Origin: AP-15 sp963789025
GTDB taxonomy: Bacteria; Pseudomonadota; Alphaproteobacteria; ATCC43930; CGMCC-115725
Direction of reading: 5' to 3'
Length of the DNA stretch: 64,000 bases
NCBI GenBank assembly: GCA_963789025.1
Contig: CAWBIT010000008.1
Span: 1,116,001-1,180,000, forward strand
Shown: positions 9,288 through 17,861 of the stretch, piece by piece
Numbering within the stretch: the stretch's first letter is position 1
How the letters are laid out: every line of letters starts with the position of its first letter
Program-made: the position numbers and the translations under genes
The notes under the pieces: generated by a model
The model's database searches: none
Seen by the model: only the letters and a program-made list of their open reading frames with translations
Told to the model about the DNA's origin: nothing

Positions 9288-10082
9288 ATGCCCACGCAGA
9301 TCGGCGAGAACCGCGCCAAGAAGATGCTGAAAGCCAAGGAACTGGTGCTCTGCATGGGGGTCAACCAGTTGCGCACTCCGAACATCGCGATGATTGCGGC
9401 GGCGTGCGGGTTCGACGCGGTCTACATCGACCTCGAGCACAATCCGACCTCGCTCGAAACCGCCGCCGGGGTGTGCGTCGCGGCGTTGGGCATGGGGATC
9501 ACGCCGATCGCCAGGGTCACCTCGCACGACCCGCATGAAGCGACCCGCATCCTCGATTGCGGAGCTCAGGGGGTCATGGTACCGCATATTCAGAACGCCG
9601 GAGAGGCCAGGGCGATCGTCGAAACCTGCCTCTATGCGCCGAAGGGCCACCGCTCGGCCTTTGGCAGCGGGCCACAGCTCGGCTATGCGGCTATTCCGCA
9701 GGCCGAAGTCTGCAAGGTCCTCAACGAACAGACCCTGTTGATGGCGATGATCGAGACACCCGAGGCGGTCGAGAACGCCGATGCGATCGCCGCAGTCGAC
9801 GGCATCGACGTGCTGCATATTGGTGCCTCGGACCTGTCGACCGAGATGGGTATCCCCGGTCAATACACTCACGCGCAGATGCGGGCCACTTTCGAGACCG
9901 TCGCCCGAGCGGCGAAGGGCCACGGCAAGGCGATGGGGGTCGGTGGCGTGCGCCAGGATTTCGAGTTCCAGAGCTGGCTGTTGCGGCTCGGCGTGCGTTA
10001 CCTGACCGGTGGCTCCGATGTCGGCTACATCCTCAGCGCCGGCCGCGAAGACGTGAAGCAGTTGCGCGAGCTAAAGTTATAG
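9288..10082 (+). CDS. HpcH/HpaI family aldolase
   Basis: This 264-residue class II pyruvate aldolase-family protein is similar to 4-hydroxy-2-oxoheptanedioate aldolase and 2-dehydro-3-deoxyglucarate aldolase. Such enzymes cleave 2-keto-4-hydroxy acids to pyruvate and an aldehyde using a divalent metal. Visible motifs are FDAVYIDLEHNPTSLE near residue 42, RVTSHDPHEA, GAQGVMVPHIQNAGEA, the metal-site acid in MAMIETPEAVEN and the second in IGASDLSTEMG. The ATG at 9288 has CGGAG six bases upstream. The remains of an amidohydrolase follow 40 bases later, so it may once have been in a small aromatic or sugar-acid catabolic operon. Substrate unknown. Confidence 0.85.
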   Translation: MPTQIGENRAKKMLKAKELVLCMGVNQLRTPNIAMIAAACGFDAVYIDLEHNPTSLETAAGVCVAALGMGITPIARVTSHDPHEATRILDCGAQGVMVPHIQNAGEARAIVETCLYAPKGHRSAFGSGPQLGYAAIPQAEVCKVLNEQTLLMAMIETPEAVENADAIAAVDGIDVLHIGASDLSTEMGIPGQYTHAQMRATFETVARAAKGHGKAMGVGGVRQDFEFQSWLLRLGVRYLTGGSDVGYILSAGREDVKQLRELKL

Positions 10083-10124
10083 GGGAGCCGACAGTAAGCT
10101 GCCGCGTCCCTCGATCCGGTCGAC

Positions 10125-10240
10125 GGCAGCCTTTCCGTTTTGGCCGACTATATCGGGCCGGACAAGATCATGTGGGCGACCCATTATCCGCACTCGGACG
10201 GCTTCTTTCCAGGGGGCACCGTCAAATGGCTATTCGGCCC
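10125..10240 (+). pseudogene. Amidohydrolase-family C-terminal fragment
   Basis: The plus strand reads LADYIGPDKIMWATHYPHSD followed by GFFPGG, a signature of the amidohydrolase_2 (ACMSD-like) family close to its last metal ligand, where ATDYPH is usual. The preceding 300 residues are missing and the sequence diverges after FFPGG. It is a relic of a gene that followed the aldolase. Confidence 0.75.
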
Positions 10241-10282
10241 GCTTACGGGCATTCTGCCGGCCTTGTCGTGGCCCAACCCCTT

Positions 10283-10510
10283 TTATTCGCCGAAAAGACC
10301 CAACTTCAACTGCAGGAGTACGCCACACAGTAGGTTGCCAGAGTCGTCGCGGACCGAAACCGCGCCGTGGTCGCCGTCTTCGAGTAGCTCTCGCGCTCTG
10401 CGGAACGCCTCGTATTCGCTGGAAAATTCTTCTACCTCAACCGCACCTGCTTCTCGCACGTCCTCAAGTGTTGTCGTCATGCCAACGTCATAGGAGACTC
10501 GATAGCTCAT
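10283..10510 (-). CDS. Small acidic conserved protein, unknown function
   Basis: This 75-residue acidic protein begins MSYRVSYDVGMTTTLEDV, with a helical middle rich in Glu and Arg (EYEAFRRARELLEDG) and a C-terminal strand GNLLCGVLLQLKLGLFGE. A strong Shine-Dalgarno (GGGAGGGAGA) ends just before the ATG at 10510, which supports it as a real gene. No signal peptide or membrane segment is seen. The function is not recognised. Confidence 0.6.
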   Translation of the reverse strand: MSYRVSYDVGMTTTLEDVREAGAVEVEEFSSEYEAFRRARELLEDGDHGAVSVRDDSGNLLCGVLLQLKLGLFGE

Positions 10511-10894
10511 TTCTCCCTCCCTGGCTTATAAACCAGATCAGCTCGCACAGTATCAATCGCACTTGGTATGGTTGAATTGAGGATCAGAGAGTCCAGAGCA
10601 CCTATGGCATCAATATGAACTCATATGAATTGAAAGGTAACATTAAATTATGTGGCAGTTTTGTGAGACCAGAGTACGACGCCATAAATAACTATATGCG
10701 CGGGACCGGAGCAGGAGTTGTCTGCATCGGCCACGGCCTATCCCAGAGACCCTGTTGGGACGGTCGATGCGGCGAGGGACGCCAGAGCTCGATCAGATGA
10801 GAGACTTCGGCAGTTGTCGGTTGAGGGTCGACCGTCCGCTGGTGATATTCACCTATCCTGCTCGCCTCCGTCCTTGCGGGATTCGAGCCCTACC
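10511..10894. other. AT-richer intergenic stretch, no supported gene
   Basis: Between the small acidic gene and the glutathione transferase gene lies a stretch markedly richer in A and T around 10540-10700. A 61-codon plus-strand frame (10615-10800) exists but has no good ribosome site and no recognisable motif. The composition suggests foreign or promoter DNA. Confidence 0.4.
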
Positions 10895-11641
10895 CTACGC
10901 AGCTCGAATCCAGTCCGCGGGGATCGGCTGCGCCCGCTGGTCCGCGACGAGTTTTCTGCGGCGTGCCTGCTCCTCGGCGCTGATCGAAGCCGGATCCTCC
11001 CGGAACTCCGGGCCCATTGCCATTGCTTTCTTGACGGCCGGCCGTTCACCGATTTCTTCCAGCCAGCGCTTTACATTCGGGAACTCGTCGATTTCGATCT
11101 TCCGGGTCGCCCAGCTCGATGCCCAGGGATAGCAGATCATGTCGGCAATCGTGTAGGCGCCGGCGGCGAGATAACGTTTGTTGAACAAACCGAGGTTCAT
11201 CACGCCGTAGATGCGATGCGCCTCATTGTCAAAGCGGCGAAGGGCGTAGGAAAGATCGCCGTTGTTTCCGCTCTCGGCGGCGCGTCGGAAATGGCCTTGC
11301 TCGCCGAGCTTGGGTCCCTGATTGGCCAATTGCCAGCCGACCCATTGGGCGACCTCGTATTTGCTGCGCGGGTCCTGCGGCCAGAACCGTCCGGTCTTTT
11401 CGGCGAGATACATCATAATCGGACCGGATTCGAAAATGGAAATCGGGGCGCCTCCTCCCATCGGCTCATGGTCGACGATCGCCGGCATCCGGCCGTTGGG
11501 GGAAATCTTCAGAAAGTCGGGAGTGAGCTGGTCGCCGCGGCCGATATTGATCGGCTTGATCGTGTAGGGGAGCCCCAATTCCTCGAGAAGAATGATGATC
11601 TTTTTGCCGTTTCCGGTCGGCCAGAAATAGAGGTCGATCAT
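10895..11641 (-). CDS. Glutathione S-transferase, YfcG/Nu-like
   Basis: This 248-residue cytosolic glutathione transferase has an N-terminal thioredoxin fold beginning MIDLYFWPTGNGKKI, with the catalytic-site TGNG replacing Ser/Tyr as in Nu-class YfcG enzymes, then NGRMPAIVDHEP and IFESGPIMMYLAEK, the glutathione-binding VP/ES elements. A helical C-terminal domain follows (YTIADMICYPWASSWA). The ATG at 11641 has AGGAGA eight bases upstream. Nu-class members are known for disulfide-bond reductase activity. It is divergent from the solute-binding protein gene. Confidence 0.9.
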   Translation of the reverse strand: MIDLYFWPTGNGKKIIILLEELGLPYTIKPINIGRGDQLTPDFLKISPNGRMPAIVDHEPMGGGAPISIFESGPIMMYLAEKTGRFWPQDPRSKYEVAQWVGWQLANQGPKLGEQGHFRRAAESGNNGDLSYALRRFDNEAHRIYGVMNLGLFNKRYLAAGAYTIADMICYPWASSWATRKIEIDEFPNVKRWLEEIGERPAVKKAMAMGPEFREDPASISAEEQARRRKLVADQRAQPIPADWIRAA

Positions 11642-11924
11642 TAGGTTTTCTCCTGTTTAACGTGGCAGCGCGTGAGGCGCGTCAGTGTTCCGACGATCCG
11701 GTAGCCCGCACTCCAAACCATAATCCGATAACCGATGGCAGATTGCGAGTCCGCGGCGCATCCGACCGGCAGCTGGTCGTGGAACGAATAGGTGGTATCC
11801 TTTCGAGCGTCGAGACCCGCCACGAGAGCCCAGCAAATGGGCCTAGCATGGCAGCGGCGACCGCGGGTTTCGCCGGGTCCGGAGTCGCAAAGTCGTGCGG
11901 AGAAGCCAAGGGAGGTACACGGAG

Positions 11925-13520
11925 ATGAAGCGGATTCTGAAAGGATTTGCGGCGGTGGGCTCGTTGTTTCTTGCGATGTTCGCTGCTGAGGCGGGATTCG
12001 CCCAAAAGCAGGGCGGCATTCTGAAAATGTATAATCCTGACAGCCCCGCAAGCATGTCGATCCACGAGGAGGCGACAATCATCTCGGAGCGCCCGATGAT
12101 GGGGGTGTTCAACAACTTGGTGATGTTCGACCAGCACGTGCCGCAAAACAGTCTGGCATCGATTGTGCCCGATCTGGCCACCGGGTGGTCATGGAACGAG
12201 GACGGGACCGAGCTGACGTTGGCGTTACACCAAGGCGTCACCTGGCACGATGGCAAGCCCTTCACCGCCAAGGACGTCCAGTGCACGTGGGACATGTTGA
12301 CCGGCAAGTCGAGCGAGAAGCTTCGCGTCAATCCGCGCAAGTCTTGGTATCGCAACCTAGCGGAAGTTACTACCAACGGCGATTACGAGGTCACCTTTCA
12401 TCTCACTCGGCCGCAGCCGGCCTTTCTCGCGCTGCTCGCTTCCGGATATTCCCCGGTCTATCCCTGTCACATCCCGCCGCGCGACATGCGCCAGCATCCG
12501 ATCGGCACCGGCCCGTTCAAACTCGTCAAGTTCAAGCCGAACGAGTACATCAAGGTGACGCGAAATCCGGATTACTGGAAGAAGGGTCGACCTTATCTCG
12601 ACGGCATCGAATATACGATCATCCGCAACCTGTCGACGGCAGTATTGGCGTTCGTTGCCGGTAAGTTCGACATGACTTTCGCGTACAGCGTGACCGAACC
12701 CTTGCTGAAGGACGTGACCAGCCAAATGCCTGACGCAATGTGCGAATTAGCACCGATCGGTGTCAATCGCAGCCTGATCGTCAACCGGGAAAGGCCACCC
12801 TTCGACAATCCCGATTTGCGGCGCGCGATGGCGTTAAGTTTCGATCGCAAGGCATTTATTGACATCATCACGGAAGGCAAGGGCGACATCGGCGGTGTCA
12901 TGCAGCCGCCACCCGAAGGACTTTGGGGAATGCCCGCGGAGATCTTGAAAACCCTGCCAGGCTATGATCCCGATGTGCAGAAAAACCGTATGGCTGCTCG
13001 CCAGATCATGGCGAAGCTCGGCTATGGGCCCGATAGACGGCTCAAGGTCAAAGTGTCGGTACGTGACCTTCCGTTCTTCCGGGACCCCACGGTGATCATG
13101 ATCGACCAGTTGAAGGAGGTCTACATCGACGGCGAGCTCGAGATGATCGACACCGCGAATTGGCTTCCCAAGGTCATGCGCAAGGATTACACCGTTGGGC
13201 TCAGTCCTGTGGGAGGTGGACCCGACCCCGACCAGAACCTCTACCTGAATTACGGCTGCGGCGGTGAGCTGAACTATAACGGTTACTGCAACCCGGACGT
13301 GGACAAACTGATCGATCAGCAGTCTGCCGAGGCCGACCAGGAGAGGCGCAAGAAACTGGTGTGGGAGATCGAGAGAAAATTGGCGGAGGACGGCGCCCGG
13401 CCGATCATCTTCTACGACCGCCGCGCCACCTGCTGGCGGCCCTACGTGAAGGGCTTGACGATCATGGTCAACAGCATCTCCAATGGTGCGCGCATGGAAG
13501 ACATCTGGCTCGACAAGTAG
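11925..13520 (+). CDS. ABC transporter substrate-binding protein, SBP family 5
   Basis: This 531-residue periplasmic protein is of the peptide/opine/nickel binding family (SBP_bac_5). A Sec signal peptide spans about residues 1-26 with a likely AxA-type cleavage at GFA-QK. Family motifs include LATGWSWNEDGTELTLALH, GVTWHDGKPFTAKDV, IGTGPFKLVKF, NPDYWKKGRPYLDGI and NPDLRRAMALSFDR. GGAGG lies nine bases before the ATG. No permease or ATPase gene is nearby, so it is an orphan in this window. The ligand cannot be predicted. Confidence 0.9.
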   Translation: MKRILKGFAAVGSLFLAMFAAEAGFAQKQGGILKMYNPDSPASMSIHEEATIISERPMMGVFNNLVMFDQHVPQNSLASIVPDLATGWSWNEDGTELTLALHQGVTWHDGKPFTAKDVQCTWDMLTGKSSEKLRVNPRKSWYRNLAEVTTNGDYEVTFHLTRPQPAFLALLASGYSPVYPCHIPPRDMRQHPIGTGPFKLVKFKPNEYIKVTRNPDYWKKGRPYLDGIEYTIIRNLSTAVLAFVAGKFDMTFAYSVTEPLLKDVTSQMPDAMCELAPIGVNRSLIVNRERPPFDNPDLRRAMALSFDRKAFIDIITEGKGDIGGVMQPPPEGLWGMPAEILKTLPGYDPDVQKNRMAARQIMAKLGYGPDRRLKVKVSVRDLPFFRDPTVIMIDQLKEVYIDGELEMIDTANWLPKVMRKDYTVGLSPVGGGPDPDQNLYLNYGCGGELNYNGYCNPDVDKLIDQQSAEADQERRKKLVWEIERKLAEDGARPIIFYDRRATCWRPYVKGLTIMVNSISNGARMEDIWLDK

Positions 13521-13764
13521 AATGGGCGCCCTCGGGGAGCATGATTCAGGGCTGCCTGCTGTCGGCCACAAATACAACTCTTGGTCGTTCCCTCACTTCG
13601 AGACCATGATTGTCTCGGTCGCCGGTGCGCCCTGCCAGAAAGAACAGTCTCGTGGGTATGGCCATCGCCAACGAGACGGGGCAGCTTCGAAACCGATGCG
13701 GCGCTGAGCCCGTCCGGGGTGCCCATGGAAAGCATGCGGGATCTTGGCGCTGCACTGAGAGGGG

Positions 13765-14385
13765 ATGTGGGTGATGCACGCTGAACAAGTGGGGTCCCTG
13801 GATCGGGCATATAGGGAGGCGGTCGCCGTAACGGGCGGTGCTCCGAGATTGCCTTCACTGAATGCGGTTTTGATCAGCAGTGATAGCAAAGAATCGGGCT
13901 TATGGCTGTGGCAGGGTGAGGCACCGCCAGCGCCCGCCCGGCCAAAATCTCGTGCCCAGCAATTTCTTCGTCGCATCACGCCCGCTGCGGTATGGGCTGG
14001 CTGGATAGCGCTGCCTACCGGTTTGGCCCTCGCGTCGATCGCGGTATCAATGATGCCGCACCCGGATAGGTCGGTGTCAGCGGATACGCCCGCCGTCGCG
14101 CTCTCATCGGCCCCGTCGCCCACCGTAGCGCGCCCGATCGCCTCCGTAGTCCCGGCCGAGGCCACGGAGGCTAAATTCAATCAGGTGCAAGTGCCATCGG
14201 CGCGGCCAGCCGCTAAAATTACGACGCAAGGGCCAGAACCGCCAGCGGTGAAAGCGCGTGCCCAATATAAATTGTCGCGAACTGCGAGAAAAACCCGCGC
14301 ATCGCATGTTCGGAGAGGGCCGCCAGTCCCGATGGCCGGAGTGCTCACGCCACCGGTCACGACATGGCCTGGTGGTGGTTACTGA
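13765..14385 (+). CDS. Hypothetical single-pass membrane protein
   Basis: This 206-residue frame has an N-terminal cytosolic part, one hydrophobic segment at about residues 74-96 (WAGWIALPTGLALASIAVSM) and a long Ala/Pro/Ser-rich tail ending in PVPMAGVLTPPVTTWPGGGY. A GAGAGGGG sequence precedes the ATG at 13765; an alternative ATG lies nine bases later. The layout suggests an envelope protein with an extended periplasmic region. The function is not recognised and the composition alone would allow a chance frame, so confidence is moderate. Confidence 0.45.
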   Translation: MWVMHAEQVGSLDRAYREAVAVTGGAPRLPSLNAVLISSDSKESGLWLWQGEAPPAPARPKSRAQQFLRRITPAAVWAGWIALPTGLALASIAVSMMPHPDRSVSADTPAVALSSAPSPTVARPIASVVPAEATEAKFNQVQVPSARPAAKITTQGPEPPAVKARAQYKLSRTARKTRASHVRRGPPVPMAGVLTPPVTTWPGGGY

Positions 14386-14568
14386 CCCGCTTACTGACCC
14401 GCCATCGCGCGACTTAGCCCTTCAGCCCCGCTCGGTCGCCGGCACGTCGGTGAGCGCGTCCACCCAAGGCAGTGCAGACCGCCGCCAGATCTGCCGCCGT
14501 GCTGAGAACTGGGCGCGCTGTCTGATCGTCCCAGCACGCAAGCCATAGCTCTTAAGCTGGTTATATTC

Positions 14569-15487
14569 TTATTCGACCTTTTCGAACTTCTGCAACGAGC
14601 GCAGGTCGGCGGGGTGTGGTTTCCCTGGGTAAATCTGTGGCCAGGCGGTCCAGGAAACCTCCCCGACATAGATGTCGCCGCGAGAGTCGACCGCGAGACC
14701 GTGCGGCGCCAGGAACTTGCCGAGCTCGGTCCCCGCCGGCGTGTCGCCGAAGCGGCCGATCAGCTTACCTTCATGATCGACGATGCTGACCCGCGGCCCG
14801 AGATTTGGGATGTCGCGGCTGACGGCAGCGGCCGGGCCGACTTCGCCGATATAACAGATCGGCTGGTGACCGTAGGGCATGTAAAGGCCGCACGGGCGAT
14901 GCAGGTTCTTCCATTGCGTCTCGTACCTGCCGTTGCCGTCGAAGACCTCCACCCGGTGGTTCTCGCGGTCGGCCACGTAGACCCAGCCATCGGCGTCGCA
15001 GCAGATGTTGTGGACGATGTTGAACTCGCCCTCGCCGGTGCCGGGCTCGCCCCATGACATCAGCAATTTGCCGTCAGGTGAGTATTTGTGCACACGGGCG
15101 TTGCCGTAACCGTCGGAGACATAGATCTCGCCCTTAGGGGAGAGCGCCGTATGGGTACAGCGGTGAAACGGCTCGCCGCTCATAAAGGGCGCCGGTTTGC
15201 CGGGTGACCTTGCGCACGAAATGGCCGCCATCGTCGGTCAGGAACATCGTGTCGTCCGGCGCCATGTGAACGCCATGGGGCCGCGGATACTGGCCCTCGC
15301 CCCACGAACGCAGGAAATTGCCCCGGCGGTCGAACACGATCATCGGGTGCTCGCCGCGATTGAACACATAGACGTTATCTTTGCTGTCCACACCGACCCC
15401 GCCGACCTCCTTGAAGGACCAACCGTCGGGCAGTTTCGCCCACTCGGCATCGACGCGGTATTTGAACTGGCCGCTTCCGACGATCAT
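14569..15487 (-). pseudogene. NHL-repeat (peptidyl amidating lyase-like) protein, frameshifted by deletion
   Basis: This is a six-bladed beta-propeller protein of the NHL family. The first frame runs from the ATG at 15487 (preceded by GGGGGTG) through GVGVDSKDNVYVFNRGEHP and PRPHGVHMAPDD to HFVRKVT. The second frame resumes at PGKPAPFMSGEPFHRCTHTA and continues through IYVSDGYGNARVHKYSPDG, VYVADRENHRVEVFDGNG and HGLAVDSRGDIYVGEV to the stop. The ten or so residues expected between the two pieces are missing at about 15200-15208 and the frame changes there. Otherwise the protein is complete, so the lesion looks recent. Confidence 0.85.
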
Positions 15488-15628
15488 CGAACACCCCCTC
15501 GCGCGTGCATCCATTGACATCGTAGCATCGTCACCCGCCGTTGAACGCAAGCATCGCGTGCCCGCACGGCAGGCACTGTTCGGTCAATGCCTTCTTCAAT
15601 ATGCTGTCCTTGGGATAGGAGATCGGCC

Positions 15629-15829
15629 ATGCGCGACTATCGTTACGACCACGTTCATCTGCGCAGCCCCGGCCCGGATGCGACCGGTTCTTCGAGACCA
15701 TCCGCCGTGGAGGAGTTGCACGCCAAAGGTGCCGAGATTGCCATTGGCCCGCTGACCCGCAACCCTGGCCTGCAACTCGCCTTCATCCGTGGACCCGAAG
15801 GCATCGTGATCGAGTTCGTGCAGCGGTAG
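15629..15829 (+). pseudogene. Glyoxalase/VOC protein with internal deletion
   Basis: The first 17 residues (MRDYRYDHVHLRSPGPD) match the start of a vicinal-oxygen-chelate protein and the last 35 (AVEELHAKGAEIAIGP, then LAFIRGPEGIVIEFVQR) match its end. The roughly 65 residues that should lie between, with most metal-binding strands, are gone. An out-of-frame trace RFFETI is visible at the junction (15682-15708). The 66-residue remaining frame is open, but a VOC module needs about 130 residues. Confidence 0.8.
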
Positions 15830-15857
15830 GAACGCGCCGAACCTCGGAGAGGCACCC

Positions 15858-16961
15858 ATGGCGACAAGCAGCAAGATCCGCATAGGAATTGTCGGGGCGA
15901 ATCCGAACCGCGGGTTTGCGTCGATCGCTCACATCCCAGCCCTGCAGGCGCTTCCGGATTTCGAGATCATCGCCGTTTGCACAACCCGGCAGGATTCTGC
16001 TGAGGCGGCGGCGAAGCATTACGGGGTGCCGCTGGCGTTTTGCGACGCCGAAAAGCTGGCTCAGCATCCACACGTCGATCTGGTCACGGTCAGTGTGAAG
16101 GTACCCGACCACTATCCGCCGGTCATGGCGGCGATCGAGGCCGGGAAGCATGTCTATTGCGAATGGCCTCTTGGCCGAAACACTGACGAGGCGGCCCGGA
16201 TGCGTGATGCGGCAAACCGAAAGGCCATCCGCCACGCCGTGGGGTTGCAGGGCCAGGTATCTGCGGCGATCAACTACACCAAGGATCTGATCGCCGAGGG
16301 CTATGTCGGCCGCGTTGTGTCGGCGACGATGATCGGCTGCGCCCCGAATTGGGGACCCACCATAGACCGCGCCTACCAGGCCGATTTCGCTAACGGCGCC
16401 AATTTGCTGACCATTACCGGCGGCCACACGATCGACGCGCTCTGCTATTGCCTGGGCGAATTCCGCGAGCTCACCGCCTTTGTCGTGAGCCAACGCGCCC
16501 GCATCCCTCTCGAGGAAACCGGCGAACTGATCGCGAAGACTTCGCCCGACCAGCTCGTCATCAACGGTATTGTCGGTGACGGTGCTGTCGTATCCTTTCA
16601 GATTCGTGGCGGCATGAACCGGGGGACAGCGTTCCTGTTCGAAATCCACGGCGAAGAGGGCGACTTGCAGCTCACCGCCACCTCGCGCGCCTCTATGCAG
16701 CGGCAGGAATTGAATGTGAAAGGGGCGCGAGGTGGTGCGACAGAATTGGCCGAGCTGGCCGTCCCAGGCAAATATCGCTGGGTGCCGGAAGGAGTTGCGT
16801 CCGACTCTCGTTACAATGTCGCACAGCTCTACGCGAGATTGGCCGAAAGCATCCGCGACGGCAAACCTGTCAGCCCTGGATTCGATGCCGCCGTCACCCG
16901 TCATCGCCTGCTTGATGCTATCGTGCGTGCCTCAGCGAGCGGCCTGAAGCAGGTGCTTTAG
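15858..16961 (+). CDS. Gfo/Idh/MocA family oxidoreductase
   Basis: This 367-residue NAD(P)-dependent dehydrogenase has a Rossmann domain at residues 1-125 (IRIGIVGANPNRGFASIAHI; HPHVDLVTVSVKVPDHYP; AGKHVYCEWPLGRN, where the usual catalytic EKP is EWP) and a C-terminal alpha/beta domain with GGHTIDALCYCLGEF. Family members oxidise sugars, inositols or related polyols. The ATG at 15858 has GGAGAGG seven bases upstream. It follows the broken VOC gene by 28 bases on the same strand. The change in the EKP motif leaves the activity uncertain. Confidence 0.9.
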   Translation: MATSSKIRIGIVGANPNRGFASIAHIPALQALPDFEIIAVCTTRQDSAEAAAKHYGVPLAFCDAEKLAQHPHVDLVTVSVKVPDHYPPVMAAIEAGKHVYCEWPLGRNTDEAARMRDAANRKAIRHAVGLQGQVSAAINYTKDLIAEGYVGRVVSATMIGCAPNWGPTIDRAYQADFANGANLLTITGGHTIDALCYCLGEFRELTAFVVSQRARIPLEETGELIAKTSPDQLVINGIVGDGAVVSFQIRGGMNRGTAFLFEIHGEEGDLQLTATSRASMQRQELNVKGARGGATELAELAVPGKYRWVPEGVASDSRYNVAQLYARLAESIRDGKPVSPGFDAAVTRHRLLDAIVRASASGLKQVL

Positions 16962-17014
16962 AGAATTGACCAAGCGTCGCTAAACGCTTCGGCAATGCAT
17001 GTCGAGGAATGCGC

Positions 17015-17452
17015 TCAGCGATCCACGAGTACTGGGATCTTCGAGTGTGTGAGCACTTTGACCGTCTCGCTGCCGAGGACAACCGCCGAGACACCACGAC
17101 GCCCGTGGGAAGCCATCACTATCAAATCGCACTTTCTCGCCGCGGCGGCATCGATAATTGCCTGGTAGACGTGTTCGTGCTCGACGTGGAGCGTCTCGCA
17201 GTCGACACCTGCTGACTTGGCTGCCGTTGATACGGTGCCGAGGACCTTCTCGGCGTGAGCCTCCGCATGCTTCTTGTATTCGATCGGAGTGTATTCGAGT
17301 TGACTCGGCGCGACCGAGAGCAAATGGAAAGGCTCGGTGACCGTCACAGCAGTGATCTTGGCGCCGATCTCCTTGGCGAGAGAGACGCCTTGCTCGACGG
17401 CCTTGGCGGCGAGGTCCGACCCGTCGGTGGCGACCAGGATATTCTTGAACAA
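17015..17452 (-). CDS. Universal stress protein, UspA family
   Basis: This 145-residue single-domain Usp begins with FKNILVATDGSDLAAKAVE and contains HVYQAIIDAAAARKCDLIVM and the ATP-binding loop GRRGVSAVVLGSET followed by VLTHSKIPVLVDR. These are the features of ATP-binding Usp proteins that act in stress resistance. No ATG gives the expected N-terminus; the TTG at 17452 is chosen because AAGGAG lies just upstream and the conserved FKNILVA follows at once. It is monocistronic. Confidence 0.9.
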   Translation of the reverse strand: MFKNILVATDGSDLAAKAVEQGVSLAKEIGAKITAVTVTEPFHLLSVAPSQLEYTPIEYKKHAEAHAEKVLGTVSTAAKSAGVDCETLHVEHEHVYQAIIDAAAARKCDLIVMASHGRRGVSAVVLGSETVKVLTHSKIPVLVDR

Positions 17453-17861
17453 GGTAATTCTCCTTCTGTTTCGACTTTTTTGACGAGACGATTGGCGTCG
17501 CGCATTCACGGCAATCGAATTAAAGAAGGCATTGATTTGGGTCAAAACGCTACGCTGCACGGACGAAGTGGCTGAAGCACGGCTGAGGCGAAGCCGTGGA
17601 TGGTGCCGCGGCGGCTCGGGACGTGGCTGGTGCCTCAGCTGATCAACACAAGGGATCCTTCGCGCTGCTTTTGTGGAGAAATTGACAGAACTAATGCAAG
17701 CCAGCCGCCAATGGTCTTCGCGGGCCCCGGACTTGCAGCTGATAACGAACCGCCACGAGATGACTTCGACGAGCGCGGGGAGATCCCCTGTGTGCCTTGA
17801 AGTCAGCGCCGGAGAATGTGCAAATAGCCTTACACGGGATCAGAGACTGAGGGAGGGAATC
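17453..17861. other. Intergenic stretch with no clear gene
   Basis: This holds the upstream region of the universal stress gene and the 5' region of the lactonase gene. An in-frame extension of the lactonase frame reaches back to 17673 but lacks family similarity. No repeat or RNA was recognised. Confidence 0.4.

Noticed and set aside
10615..10800. 61-codon plus-strand frame in an AT-richer stretch
   Set aside because: No convincing ribosome site or homology; kept only as part of an intergenic note.
13593..14180. 195-codon minus-strand frame opposite the single-pass membrane protein
   Set aside because: It lacks a ribosome site and any hydrophobic or family pattern; the plus-strand frame is the better candidate.
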